A stretch of DNA of 64,000 nucleotides from Mesostigma viride. Lineage: Eukaryota > Streptophyta > Mesostigmatophyceae > Mesostigmatales > Mesostigmataceae. The notes below the pieces were generated by a model that saw nothing but the letters and a program-made list of their open reading frames with translations, was not told the origin of the DNA and did no database searches. Positions 1 to 10,938 of this stretch are shown one piece after another. The translations under genes were made by a program, and so were the position numbers. The stretch is taken from assembly GCA_009746045.1 (NCBI GenBank), contig RPFO01000175.1:5665414-5729413 (forward strand). The letters run 5' to 3'. Every line of letters starts with the position of its first letter. Position 1 is the stretch's first letter.

Positions 1-222
1 GACGCACACATGCATGCTTTTGTGGACACACACATGCATGTTTTTGTGGACGCACACATGCATGCTTTTGTGGACGCACACATGCATGCTTTTGTGGACA
101 CACACATGCATGCTTTTGTGGACGCACACATGCATGCTTTTGTGGACGCACACATGCATGCTTTTGTGGACACACACATGCATGCTTTTGTGGACGCACA
201 CATGCATGCTTTTGTGGACACG
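1..222. repeat. 24-bp minisatellite
   Basis: About nine tandem copies of a 24-bp unit built on CACACATGCATGCTTTTGTG, cut by the window edge. All six frames stay open because 24 is a multiple of three, so the periodic open frames here are artefacts. It lies upstream of the exon that begins at 459 and is probably intronic. Positions 223-458 hold nothing else I recognise. Confidence 0.9.
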
Positions 223-458
223 TTGGTGGGCTTGGAAGGGTGCACGTATGACCTCAAGCTAATTTGCTATAAGCTTATTTGCTCTAAGCAACCTCGTTAT
301 GTATGGGCATTCTCGCCTTTTCCATGCGATGACAAGAACGCATTGCTGCAGAAGAAGTGGACAACTGTGCATGCTTGTGGGCACGCTTGGTTATGGGCGG
401 ACATATTCTATATTCAATGCTAACACATTAGGGGCATGCCTCCTCTCTTCTTGCGCAG

Positions 459-793
459 GCAACGACAATAACGAGTCACTGGAGAATAACCCGAGCGGTG
501 CCACGCTGGCGGGTCCCCTCTGGGCCGAGTTCATGCACTACGCGCACCGCAACCTGCCCGTGCGCCACCTGTCGGTCATCAGGTACGAACCGTCAATCAT
601 TTCGACGATTCTGCTTTCATTGTCTAACGCGTCATACCTGTCTGTCGTCAGGCGCGACTCGGGGCAACATCACGGAAAGGGAGCTGTGGCCTTTTTCGTG
701 AGCGAGTGTGCCAAGAGCGAGTGTTCCGTGAGCTTGGTTTACAGCGTAACGGGAGGGGGGGGACCTGGGCAGAAGTTATCGAGAATAGAATAG
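459..793 (+). CDS. Penicillin-binding-protein-like 3' exons (partial)
   Basis: Two putative exons, 459-582 and 652-793, separated by a 69-bp intron that starts GTACGA, has a CTAAC branch-like motif and ends GTCAG. The first exon follows an acceptor ending TTGCGCAG and reads GNDNNESL, then GATLAGPLWAEFM. The order GN(D)N, then G-T-LA-PLW-FM, is the pattern seen after the transpeptidase domain of class A penicillin-binding proteins, which cross-link peptidoglycan; green-lineage homologues act at the plastid. The catalytic motifs (SxxK, SxN, KTG) would lie upstream, outside the window. The second exon would end at a TAG at 791-793 with a poorly conserved tail; it is the weaker half. The family call rests on about 30 residues, so it is tentative. 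Confidence 0.42.
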
Positions 794-2144
794 CAGCGAT
801 GTCGCAGAGCTGAAAGAGAGAGTTAGCGTTGGCACTTTGGTATACCAGGCTTGCTGCCTTAGAGGGGCGTAGTAGTTTGCTCCGCATGGCAGATCCCGTT
901 GTGTGGATTAAGTGGAAGTAGCGCGTTTAGTGTGTGTGTGTGTGTGTGTAAGTAAGTAAGTAAGTAAGTATCGTACTGTAATCCTTACTGTAACAAGAAC
1001 GGGGGCTTCGCCCCCGAGCCCCCGGTAGTAACCGATATTGCACCTCTCCAGCATTTGTGGCCGGTCTCCGGCCGGACACGTCACCTACTCTACTACAACC
1101 GTCTATGGAACGTGTGCACATTTAGGGGCCACTGAACGCGAGCAAATATTCCAGTCCAGGCAAGCAACTTGGGTGAAAATCGTCCGCTTGAGTGAATGCC
1201 GTAGCGCGTTCCAGGGTATCGATCCCCTGGACCTGAGCATAGAGTGCCAAGTGTACCGTTTATGGGAACACTGTCCTACATAACACAAATGCCGTGCATA
1301 CGGTACTGACGATCCGGTAGTAAAGTACCCCAAGGTGTTGTTGTTGATGATGTTGTTGCCCACGCTCACATGGGCAGCACTTGGAGACTGGGATGCATAA
1401 CTAATGCTACACCGCCGATCCGGCCACACTTACGACAAAGTTACTTGAAGACATGGACACAATCATACCGCTTGAATCATTCCCAACGCCGCAATTCTGT
1501 GGTCAATACGCCACGCTACTCGAATACGGAAGAGTTTGCGCAACAATTTGGGCAAGAGTGTGGGCAAACAACATGTCGGACCCCAGCCAAAATCACGCAG
1601 TTTGCTGTCTGACAAAAGTTTGGCCGCAAGGGTGGCACAAATGGGCCAAACTTTGGCGCGCAACCAAGGGACGCAACCAAGCCAACGGCACGCGTGTAAG
1701 GGAACCTCTACAGTCGCCCCGCCAATCGCGGTCACCGCGGCTCTTTTCTCGCACGCGGCAACAGTTTGTGGAAGAGTTTGCGCAAACTTTTCGCTGTCTA
1801 AAATCGCAGTATATATGGCAATACGCGGGCAGGGCGATGTGTATCTTTTTGGGCCCATGTTCAGGTAGAAGTGCGGCTGATGCGGAGTCGCACGGTACTG
1901 CTGGAAGGGCGTGTACAAGGCAACATTTACGGTCTAGAGCAGATTAGCTTGCCCCATGGATTGCGCACATACACACACATACACATAAAGGCCACACACG
2001 CATACACACAAAAGACATGGACACACATACACACATGCGTGCACACACAGAAGCGCAGACACATACACAGATTACACACGCACATACATGCACACACGCA
2101 AAACACGCACACACACAAAATAATAATTAATAAATAAACTTTAA
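794..2144. other. Intergenic, no gene recognised
   Basis: Contains a (GT)n/(AAGT)n microsatellite at about 930-970, a hairpin GGGGGCTTCGCCCCC near 1003, and a CA-rich degenerate repeat at about 1966-2120. Several open frames of 80-165 codons overlap on both strands, but they resemble no protein family and show no splice context. Confidence 0.6.
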
Positions 2145-2340
2145 AAAAAACTGCAAGGACCAGGACTATGAAGTTCAAGGACCAGGATAATGACATGGGG
2201 CGTACGGCTAACTGCCCTTACCTCCCCACCACCATCGCTCGTACCCGTCGCATACTCATCTCTTACCCCCGCACATGCGTTGACGAGAAGAGCAAGGACC
2301 AAGACAGGCTGTTCATGGTCAACCAGCGCAGTTCCCCAGG
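2145..2340 (+). repeat. Decayed copies of the next exon's start
   Basis: Segments near 2150-2190 and 2283-2335 repeat the beginning of the exon at 2564. The phrase GAGAAGAGCAAGGACCA, followed by CTGTTCATGGTCAACCAGCGC with one change from the exon, recurs here and then diverges into GTTCCCCAGG. The copies sit upstream of a (CA)n tract that ends at the functional acceptor. I read them as duplicated acceptor-side exon sequence rather than as exons. Confidence 0.65.
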
Positions 2341-2446
2341 ATGGCCTAGCACTGCTCCTTTGTTTCCCCTCACACGCTCATCCCTTCCCCTCACACATTC
2401 CTCCCTGACCCTCTCGCACACCCATTCCCCCCCCCTCCCCTTCCCC

Positions 2447-2458
2447 CTACACACCCAC

Positions 2459-2548
<90 letters not shown>
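2447..2548 (+). repeat. (CA)n microsatellite before a splice acceptor
   Basis: Roughly 100 bp of almost uninterrupted CA dinucleotide, running into CTCCCCCCTACACAG, the acceptor of the exon at 2564. It is intronic. Confidence 0.95.
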
Positions 2549-2550
<2 letters not shown>

Positions 2551-2563
2551 CCCCCCTACACAG

Positions 2564-5561
2564 TGATGAGAAGAGCAAGGACCAGGACAAGGTGTTCATG
2601 GTCAACCAGCGCGAGCGGCGGCGTCGCGGGTTCTACCTCTCCCAGGGCCGCGCGGAGGAGGAGCAGCTGCTCAAGTACGAGAGCGAGAGCGTGCGCAGGA
2701 GGGGGGCAGGGAGCGCAGCGTCCGTGTACGACGCATTCGGGCCGACCGGAGGTGAGCCGTTGCAAGCTTAAGCCGCGCAAATCTTCTTTTCTTATTTCGC
2801 GTTCTCTCCCCTGACCCACGGGAGGTGAAGTGTGCAAGCCTAAGCCGCGCCAATCTTCTGTCCTTCCCTTTGCTCCTGCTGCCCCTCGCTCCCTTAGCCG
2901 TCCCTTGCTCATTTCTCTGCCCTTCCCTTCCCCCCTCCCCATCTCCCCCCTTATCCCAAAGTGCTCGTCGTTTCAAATGCCTTGTCGTTTCGAGACAGGC
3001 CCAACCGGCCATTTCCCTGCCCCCGTCATGCCCTGCTCATTTGTGCTCGCAACCTTCCCTTGCGTGGCTGCCTCCCTGGGCCCCTCCCTCCCTCCCTCCC
3101 TCCAGACAGTCCCTACTCGATCATCATCCATCTTCCCCCACATTCTCGTCCTGCCTCCCCCTCTTACCTCTCCTCCTCACCTTGCTCGTGGGTCTGTCCC
3201 CCTCTCACACTTGTTCCCCTCCCAAAAGGCCCCAACGCGGTCGTTCGGTTTCCTCCCCATACCTTGCTTATCCCTTACTGCCCTCGCCCCATGCCTTGTT
3301 TTATAACCCCAACGCGTTTCATAACCCCTTGCTACCCTCATATATCCTTTCCCCAGACGGCCCCAACTCGACCCTCGGTCCTCCCCTCACGCGCCTGCCC
3401 ATGCCCCCCTCGCGTGTCTGCCCATGCCCCCCTCGCGTGTCTGCCCATCCCTGCGGCTCTCCTCCCCATGCCCCCCGGATCCACTTTCTTGTGTGCCTCC
3501 CTGGCCCCAAATGGGCCTGATGCGGCCATGCCGTTTCCTCCCCATGCCTTGCTTCCTCCTGCTGCTGCTCGCCTCCCCCCCCCCCCCTCGGTGCGTGCTT
3601 GTAATCCCCCTCCCCCTCCTCGATGCGTGTGCGCCATCCACAGACGGGCCCGACTCGGTCATTCGGCGCGACGCATCCCCCGGCAGCGGCACACCCACTC
3701 TGCGCGACCGCGACCGCGGCGACGGCGCCAACGAGCGCTCGCTGGTTGAGGCCTTCCGTGACAACCGGGAGAATGCGCGCACCGAGCGCGTGGCCATGGA
3801 GGTAGCCAAGGTGAGGGGGGGGGGTTGGTAAGGCACAATGTTGGGGGTGAGGGAAGGGGGCAGTATGCGCCTGGCCATGGAGATGGCCAAGGTGAGGGGA
3901 CACGAGCTTGGTTGTGGAGGCGGAGGGCACTGGGGGGGCAGTATGCGCGTAGCCATGGAGGTGGTCAAATGCGCTTGGCCATGGAGATGGCCAGAGTGGG
4001 GGTGAATTGGTAGACTGGTGGATTGATGTAGGTCCAGGGTTTAGAGACAGGCACAATGTGGCGAGGTAAGGCAAGGGGGGCACTGAGTGCGGGTGGCCAT
4101 GGAGATGGCTACATGATTTCCCAACGGAGGCATGTTATAATTTAATTTAATTTAAATGAGATGGCCAAGGTGAACGGGGGGAAAGAAATGGCAGGGGGAA
4201 TGGGGAGGGGGGCAGGGGGGAGAAACAGAAGAAGAGGGGGGGGGGGGGGGGAGGCATAGGAGAGCCTGTGGGGATGAATGTGTTCATTTGTGTGGGCAAA
4301 GTTTGTGTGTTGATGTGTGTGGGTGTGATAGTTTGTTTGGAGTTCGATGGAGAAAGGTGTTAACCCCTTCTGATTACTGCTTTGGCTGCTGCCTTCTCCT
4401 CCTGTGTTGATGTCCCCTCTCCTGCCGGTGTCTCGTCGGCCACGTTCTTGTCGGCTGCACCGCCCTCCATGTGCGCAACCTTCTGTTTTTCTTGTTCCTG
4501 GCCATTGTGTGAATGGCCGATGCAACTTTTCCTAGTCGCCGCGTGTGGCTTGTTCCCCCCCCCACACACACACCAAATGTCTTGTCCTCGCTCTCGTGCC
4601 CCCTGCGGCCCCCTACCTTTCCTCTCTGACCAAGACCAGCTTATTGACCTGTGAATCAAATTACATGTACATACAATCAGCACAAGCATGCCCATGGTGT
4701 TGAGGCACGATGGACATGTGTCCCCTCTTGTCTACCCCTTTGTGGCCCGCATGTGGCGACCCAATATCGACCAATGTCAACTGGTTGCCAATGGCCTGCT
4801 TGGTCTTCTTATGTCAGGGGTATCATGTGGTGGCGACTAACTGATTTCTGCGAGATCTTGTGGCTTTCGCCCTACGGTCATTACGTTGACAGCTGACCAA
4901 CGGCCGCATGGCGTCGCCGTCGCTGCGTCGCGGCAGCTCGCCTTCCCGGGGACGCCGCAGCCCAAAGTTCCGCCGGTCGATGGACCCGCCTCCCTCCCCC
5001 AAGGCACGCGAGTACTCCTTCAGCACGGTCGGCCGGCAGACGCACGTGCCTGCGCCGGAGCGCAACGTCCAGATCCCCGACGCGTCGACCGTGTCCAAGG
5101 AAGCCCTCTCCAAGCAGCTGACGGTGACCCAGCCAGGGACCGAGCGCGCAAGCCTGTCCCACGTGGAGCGCGCGCGGCGCGAGGCGGTGCGGCGGCAGAA
5201 GGAGGCCGCCGAGGCGCGCGAGCGGCTCTACCGCAAGCGCACGGCAATGCGGCGGGACTTGGTCAAGGAGCGCTCCGACAAGGAGGACGAGGTGCGCGAC
5301 AAGGAGGAAAAGGGCGAGAGCGGGTACTATTACAACCCAGACAGCGGCGAGTACGAGGACGTGGAGGGCGTGCAGCAGGACCCCCCAGCACTCACGTCGA
5401 TGCAGGTCGAGAATGTCTTCCAGACGACTCCGAGGACAAAGAAGCCGGGGGAGCTGGCGCCGGCGGCGGCCGCGGGGGCGGCAGCGACGGGGGCACCGGC
5501 GGCCACGGCGGGGGCTGGCGGGGGTGGCGGGCCCAAGTCCAAGAAGGGCATGTTCTGGTAG
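2564..5561 (+). CDS. Unidentified charged protein, three 3' exons
   Basis: Exons 2564-2751, 3644-3810 and 4893-5561 join in one frame: 62 codons plus G; then AC plus 55 codons; then 222 codons and a stop. Phases agree at both junctions, all introns are GT-AG, and the acceptors are CTACACAG, ATCCACAG and GTTGACAG. The first placed exon begins mid-codon, so earlier exons are missing. The protein is rich in Arg, Glu and Lys. Exon 1 has a basic cluster (RERRRR) and an acidic helix. The last exon has a basic N-terminal part, a predicted long charged helix (HVERARREAVRRQKEAAEAR), a GYYYNPDSGEYEDVEG segment, an Ala/Gly-rich linker and a KKGMFW C-terminus. I do not recognise the family. Long introns carrying copies of the exon edges are its most striking trait. 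Confidence 0.6.
2752..3643 (+). repeat. Intron with donor copy and acceptor/exon-start copies
   Basis: At its 5' side the donor region is duplicated: AGGTGAGCCGTTGCAAGC at 2751 returns as AGGTGAAGTGTGCAAGC near 2823, each followed by CTTAAGCCGCGC or a close variant. Toward the 3' side the start of the next exon (GGGCCCGACTCGGTCATTCG) is echoed about five times, near 2999, 3107, 3228, 3356 and 3511, at spacings of 100-160 bp within C/T-rich sequence. Copies have decayed but keep the GGCCC-AC-CGGTC order. Confidence 0.6.
3784..4180 (+). repeat. Tandem copies of an exon-end plus splice donor
   Basis: The true exon ends GTGGCCATGGAGGTAGCCAAG and continues GTGAGG. Related copies follow near 3870 (GGCCATGGAGATGGCCAAGG, then TGAGG), 3952, 3978, 4093 and 4160. 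At least two keep the AAGGTGA donor. They lie in the intron before the last exon of the gene. Confidence 0.75.
4110..4157 (+). mobile_element. 48-bp solo tail of a non-LTR element with TSD
   Basis: A minimal insertion: CTCCCAACGGAG-type hairpin (here TTCCCAACGGAGG), CATGTTAT and an AATTT tail, flanked by the 8-bp duplication GAGATGGC at 4102-4109 and 4158-4165. It matches the 3' end of the reverse-transcriptase element that ends near 52541. It landed inside one of the donor copies. Confidence 0.8.
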
Positions 5562-6054
5562 AGCGGAATACATGGGCGTTATAAAAAGAATCAATAACTA
5601 TGCTTGGACGAGGCTGATTTTTCCTAGCCTGGCCAGCATCTACCTTATTTGTCTATTTCAAAACATGGCTAGTCACACTGCCCCACATTTGGCTGTTGCC
5701 TTGGTCCAAACTCTGGACTGCAATCCCATTTCAACGGAGACTCAATAGCAAAATACTGACTGATCAGGCATAGATCTAGCTTGTCTATATTAATCAAATA
5801 CGTCAATAATTGAAATGAATGAGTGTCTTAGTGGTGAATCACAAATTTTATATAATTGCATCCATCTCTTATACCCCATAAGGTTCAGTACATTATATGT
5901 GTGATATGCGATCAGCATTGCAGCATACTTGCATTATTGCACTTCATGTTCAACACGAGTAGAGATGTTATGCATGCTGTACGTTTGGTCAACTACCTAT
6001 TTTATATATGATCGCAGCTGCACAGGATATATTAGCTTATCACATCCTATCCAC
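5562..6054. other. AT-rich 3' flank, no gene
   Basis: AT-rich DNA downstream of the stop at 5559-5561. It probably holds the 3' UTR of the upstream gene; no polyadenylation signal is obvious and no coding frame is convincing. Confidence 0.6.
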
Positions 6055-6289
6055 ATTAAATTAAATTAAATTATAACATGACTCCGTTGGGAGAACCAGG
6101 GGAGAACGGCGATGGATGATGGGGGTGGATGCGGCGGGGGGTGGGGGTGGGGGTGGAACGGGGGGGGGAAGGGAAGCGGAGGAAATAGTGCTTTTCATCG
6201 CATTTATTTTGTCCTGCAAGCGTAGGATGTGAGCCTGCCGCCTGCTCTGGGTATTCGGGGATGCTTGTGCAACGCAGAGGCGTAGAAAG
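6055..6289 (-). mobile_element. Solo retroelement tail, minus orientation
   Basis: Read on the minus strand, it ends in CTCCCAACGGAGTCATG followed by a (TTTAA)n tail, the same 3' end as the reverse-transcriptase element at 51.2-52.5 kb. The G/C-rich stretch to about 6180 (CCACCCCCACCCC on the minus strand) may belong to its 3' UTR. No clear target duplication was found. Confidence 0.6.
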
Positions 6290-6303
6290 TCTAGCATGCG
6301 TTG

Positions 6304-7134
6304 AATTGAATTGAATTGAATTGTAACATAACTCCGTTGGGAGTATATGTAGCACATAGCCCTTGAGAGGGGGCGTATGGCCTATCATACATCCTAAGCT
6401 ACTTCCTGCAAGGGTGGGGATGTAAAGGACCCTTGCTCTAGGTGCACCAGGGCACTGGCAGCCCCATGATCTTCAAGCTATGCCCAGCGAAGGGGGAGCC
6501 TGTCATGGGGGGGAAGATCAGCATAGCTATACAAAGAAGCTAGGGCATGGCGTCTCAGCAGAGAGTTATTCCCTGCATAGGCACAACAGAACTAAATAAA
6601 GCTAGGCATCATCTGGGGTGTGGCTCATAATAGGCACACATGTACATGATAAAGTAAAGCGCGTGGCTTAGCTGAGATAGTGCCTCTAGGAGGCGTACAT
6701 GTACATGGCCACGGTCTATCTATTCTACACTACTACTGCTATATTCCCCTAAGCTGGGGCGTCTGGAGTCGCTGGGGCCGCGGGGGGGGAGGGGGTCGCC
6801 TGCCAGGGCTTATGGCCGACGTAGATGGCCGCCCCCTTCCAGTACACCGGCTGTCCCGCCTTGGTCTGCCGGAGCTGGAGGTAGGTCGGCCATAGCTCCC
6901 GTCGCCGTTGTTGCTGCGCCAGGGTCAAGTCGTCATCAAGGGTGAAGAGAGTCTTCTCGAGCCGCTTGCGGCGTCTGAGAAAAGAAATCTTGTCCGCCGG
7001 GGTCTTAAAGGTGAGAAGGAGCGGGGGCGGCCCTGCCTTACCCCGCGCGCGGGGAAGGCGGTGGGCGGCCAGCTCGATCTCACCGTTAAGGCCCATGCGA
7101 CCAAGGATTTCTCTCTCAAACGCATGCAAAAGCT
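6304..7134 (-). mobile_element. 5'-truncated ORF1-only retroelement with 14-bp TSD
   Basis: An 831-bp insertion flanked by TCTAGCATGCGTTG at 6290-6303 and 7135-7148. Minus-strand content in order: the 3' part of ORF1 (7129-6749), a 3' UTR shared with the copies at 10.6, 15.6 and 62.8 kb, the hairpin CTCCCAACGGAG, and a (TTCAA)n tail. The ORF1 part reads EILGRMGLNGEIELAAHRLP, then ADKISFLRRRKRLEKTLF and QQQRRRELWPTYLQLRQTK. This fits the C-terminal nucleic-acid-binding domain of L1-type ORF1 proteins: a charged helix, then basic residues, then a short strand with Y-W-KG. There is no reverse transcriptase. Confidence 0.88.
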
Positions 7135-7415
7135 TCTAGCATGCGTTGGGTGTTGCTAATCTTGCTGCTGAGAGCTGTCGTTCGAGCCCGAGATACCGGC
7201 ACCACCATGTGTCTCAGTCGACTATTAGGTCGATGCATGGGCCGGAGTGGACCGCAGCCACGAGCCACGAGCCACGAGCCACGAGGTAGCCATGGCTGTC
7301 GGAGCTCATAACTTTCACGTTTGAGCGCCGAATTCAGCTGTGAATATCACAATCGCTTCGTCTTTCTTAGACGCACATGCTGATATAATTTTCCGAAGCT
7401 ATAACGCACTATACG

Positions 7416-8422
7416 ATGAGCAAACGCCTCTCGACGCAACGCAGCCTGGCGGCTGCGCTTAGCAATGAAAATACGTCTGCAGCCCCGGCCGCAGCTTCGC
7501 CAACCGGCCCAGAAGGCAGCGGCGGCACTAGCCAAGCTCTAGTGGTCGCCCAGCCCCCTGCTGCGCCCGCATCGCCAGCAGCGTCGCCCGAACCCAAGCG
7601 CAGTCGCCCTGACGGGCTGCTGGATGAGTACGACTTTGACGCCAGCCAGCCCGGCTACTATTTTGACAAGCTTACACCCGATCGCATCCTGGGCCATGTG
7701 TTTTTCGGGACGCATGCCTCTCTTCTAGAACTGTGCAAGCAGCTTTCCCACCAAGATCGCCTTGTCAATGCCCGCCTCCAGAGGCGCAATTTCGGCAAAG
7801 ACGTCCTCAACGCACGCCGCCCCCACCTCCAGCAATTCGCCCTCTTTTCCCTCCTTGGACGCTCCATCGAGGAGCTTTGGCCCCCAAAGCCCCTCACCAC
7901 CACCTTAACCGAATCCTCCATCCGCTCACTCCTCAAGGAGGCCCTCGAGCAGCACGTGGCCCCCATCGCTGCAGATGTGGCGGCCATGGGCAGCACGCTG
8001 GCTGCCGAGCTCCCCCTCCTCTCCACCATCTCCACCTCCACCTCCACTCTCCTCGCCTCCTCCACCGCCACCACCCCCACCTCCGCCGCCATCACCGCCC
8101 AGCTCCGTGACATCGACCAGCGTCTTAAGGACAACGCCATCGCTATCGAGGTCCTGCAGAACACCGCCGGCCTCACCGCCCAGGCGGTGAAGGACATTGC
8201 CGCCAAGCCAGCCCCTGCTGGCCTGGCCGGCGATGCTCCTCCCCTCACGACCTGGGCGGACATGCTTAAGCAGCACACCACCTCCACCACCTCCGCCGTC
8301 GCAGCACAGCTCCAGCGGCAGACGCTTGACCTCCGCGAGGAGGCCGAGCTCGCCAAGCGCAGCCTCAACGTCATTGTCAAGAATCTCAAGATGGAGGAAG
8401 GTGAGAATTCCGAGAAGCTTGC
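7416..8422 (+). pseudogene. ORF1 (L1-ORF1p-like), N-terminal two thirds
   Basis: An open frame from MSKRLSTQ to GENSEKLA, then interrupted by inserted DNA. Visible parts: a low-complexity Ala/Ser/Pro N-terminus with a KRSRPDG basic stretch (residues 1-70); a helical region (about 75-165); a heptad-rich stretch (about 170-265, AITAQLRDIDQRLKDNAIAI) suited to trimeric coiled coil; and SLNVIVKNL near residue 320, which fits the first RNP strand of an RRM. Order and spacing match L1-type ORF1 proteins, which bind element RNA as trimers. The rest is at 10199-10571. The frame was open up to the break, so this copy may have been intact when hit. Confidence 0.75.
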
Positions 8423-10198
8423 TGTCCAAAAGCCTGCAAAAAGTCCTAAATTTAGGACGCTGGGGAATGCGTATTTAATCATGTAAACAGTAATATTTGA
8501 CCCTGGCATTTGTGCCACTGAGAAATAATATAGTTTTTAAATTTCTATCAAAGACCTAGGTTCAAATAACGACGTTTAGTACCAAAACTGGCCCTGCCCC
8601 ATGGCAGACCTCGAACGAAAAAAATGGCCCAAAATTGAAACTAGGACTTTTTAGGACCACCATGTATATCACCCATCACCACGCCACCCACACAGTCCCA
8701 TTAGCTTCTTACCAATCCTCAGCGCCCCACGGGACCCTACGCGGCCTTGGGGAGGTGGGGCAGCGTATAACAAGGCCGTACCGTGATGTGGCTGCACGTA
8801 TATATACGCGTGCCTAACGGTGTCACAGATGGGGCAGATCATGCAATATAAGGTTGTATGGTTGCTGAGGTTGCCTGGCTTGAACATGACCCACCCCTTA
8901 CGGCAAACTCTCTCTAAGCATATACCATAGCTTGTTTAATGTCACGGGCATGCTGGCCACCACCCAGGAAGGAGAGGACACCACATTTGTATGGCAACTT
9001 ACACAGGTAGCAGCCAGATGAAGTTGTTAAAGGGCACTATCCAACATGCCACACTTTGCATGCATTCTAGGGGGGGGGGAGAGCTGTAAAAGCATCACAT
9101 ATAAGCAGCACAAGAACAGCTAGAACAACTGCAAGCAATGGGCCCATGGCTGATAATAAACGCAACCGTAACATAGCTGGGAAGCATGCGTAACTTAGCA
9201 GCAGCGAACAAGGAAGATTGCGACGATAGAAGGTACATGCCGTAAACCAGATACGTAAGCCATGTACATGCACAGAAACTGTCCTGTCTTTCAGGCATAG
9301 CCGGCTGGCACTTACTGCTACGACTACGCTACCCCTTACACCTAACCACAGAGAGAACCCGGCACACACCTGCTTGTTACGTCGCCACGTCCAGGTGGAT
9401 GCATTAAGAATCGCGGATATCCGCAGCCAGCCAGCTTACCGGCACAAGAACGCAGCCAAACTTACAAAATGGTTCGAAAGTAACGTAAGACACGCCGGAG
9501 CATTGTTCTAGGCCCAAGAGATATCGAAAGACAAGTCCTGTCACGTGCGCTCGCTACCCAGCCTTGACGTTCTGTAAAATGGTCGACAGTAAACTTCGGG
9601 CAAGAACATCCAGGCCCGGGCGCTCCCTTATCAGATATATCGTTTCCAAACTCTATACTACGATTAAAATCAAGCGCAAAAACTGCCTGGCCTGGTGCGG
9701 GCAACGTTTCCTCACGCACTGACATGTTTGTGCTCAAAATCGACCGTCCGGGCGCAGGCGATCTGTGACCTACTCATGTTGAGCAGCCGTGCTACACATG
9801 CAAACGCAAATAATTTCGTAACCAAATTCAGACCCTTTAAGCATAAGTACCAAGCTTTCGTTCTTGCTACTGGGCGCCCAAAACGATAAGCTCACGTGAA
9901 AATGCCGCCCATATTTATCAGGTCGCCATATCCGCCGCACATCATTCCCGCACCCACTTTTTTGGCCCAAAATCTCTGTATTTTTGGTCGAGGTACGTAC
10001 ATTCCCGCGCATCTACCCGGTACCCGGTACGGAATCCGGGTACGATGTACCGGTATCACGGGTAGAGTACATCTTGGAGGTCACGGTCCACTGGGGGTAT
10101 GGACCATATAGTGACCCCCCCTGCCCGGTACCTTGGTTATAGTGACCTTAGGACTTTTTAGGACCAAGTCCTAAATTTAGGACGGCCGGCTGATTAAC
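8423..10198. mobile_element. 1.78-kb inserted DNA with 16-bp subterminal palindromes
   Basis: Foreign DNA that splits ORF1, with TGC at both junctions (a possible 3-bp duplication). The palindrome GTCCTAAATTTAGGAC lies 20 bp inside the left end (8443-8458) and again 15 bp inside the right end (10168-10183). AGGACTTTTTAGGACCA also recurs near 8643 and 10150. It codes for nothing I recognise. The ends are not simple terminal inverted repeats, so the superfamily is open; a non-autonomous DNA transposon is the likeliest reading. Confidence 0.6.
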
Positions 10199-10571
10199 TG
10201 CGCGTGCTTTTGAGAGAGAAATCCTTGATCGCATGGGCCTTACTGGTGAGATCGAGCTGGCCGCCCACCGCCTTCCCCGCGCGCGGGGTAAGGCAGGGGC
10301 GCCCCCGCTCCTTCTCACCTTTAAGACCCCGGCGGACAAGATTTCTTTTCTCCGACGCCGCAAGCGGCTCGAGAAGACTCTCTTCACCCTTGATGACGAC
10401 TTGACCCTGGCGCAGCAACAACGGCGACGGGAGCTATGGCCGACCTACCTCCAGCTCCGGCAGACCAAGGCGGGGCAGCCGGTGTACTGGAAGGGGGCGG
10501 CCATCTACGTCGGCCACAAGCCCTGGCAGGCGACCCCCGCGGCCCCAGCGACTCCAGACGCCCCAGCTTAG
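10199..10571 (+). pseudogene. ORF1 C-terminal third, continuation of the 7416 frame
   Basis: Reads EILDRMGLTGEIELAAHRLP, then FKTPADKISFLRRRKRLEK, TLAQQQRRRELWPTYLQLRQ and GQPVYWKGAAIYVGHKPW, ending at TAG 10569-10571. It is the C-terminal domain of the ORF1-type protein whose N-terminal part ends at 8422. Near-identical segments lie at 6749-7129 (minus), about 15165-15542, and about 62400-62775. Confidence 0.8.
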
Positions 10572-10938
10572 GGGAATACAGCAGTAGTAGAGAATAGATA
10601 GACCGTGGCCATGTACATGTACGCCTCCTAGAGGCCCTATTCCAGCTAAGCCACGCGCTTTATTTAATCATGTACATGTGTGCCTATGATGAGCCACACT
10701 CCAGACGATGCCTAGTTTTATTTAGTAATGCTGTGCCCATGCAGAGAGCTGCTCTCTGCTGAGATGCCACGCTCTAGTTTTTGTATAGCCATGATGATCT
10801 TCCCCCTCACAGGCATGCTCCCCCCTTACTTACCCGGGCATAGCGTGATAGACCATGCGGGTGCGGGTGCCCTGGTGCACCTAGAGCAGGGGTAGCTTAC
10901 ATTCCCACCCTTGCATGAAGTAGCCTAGAATGTATTAA
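10572..10938 (+). mobile_element. 3' UTR of the split ORF1-only element, first part
   Basis: Shared with the 3' UTRs at 15543-15960 and 62780-63190. It includes the motif AGAGAGCTGCTCTCTGC, a perfect hairpin near 10742. It runs to a TTAA at 10935-10938, where the piggyBac-like element begins, and resumes at 13021. Confidence 0.8.

Noticed and set aside
3319-4083. Minus-strand frames of 190-254 codons opposite the 3.6 kb exon
   Set aside because: They are antisense to a phase-supported exon and to repeat-rich intron; composition is low-complexity.
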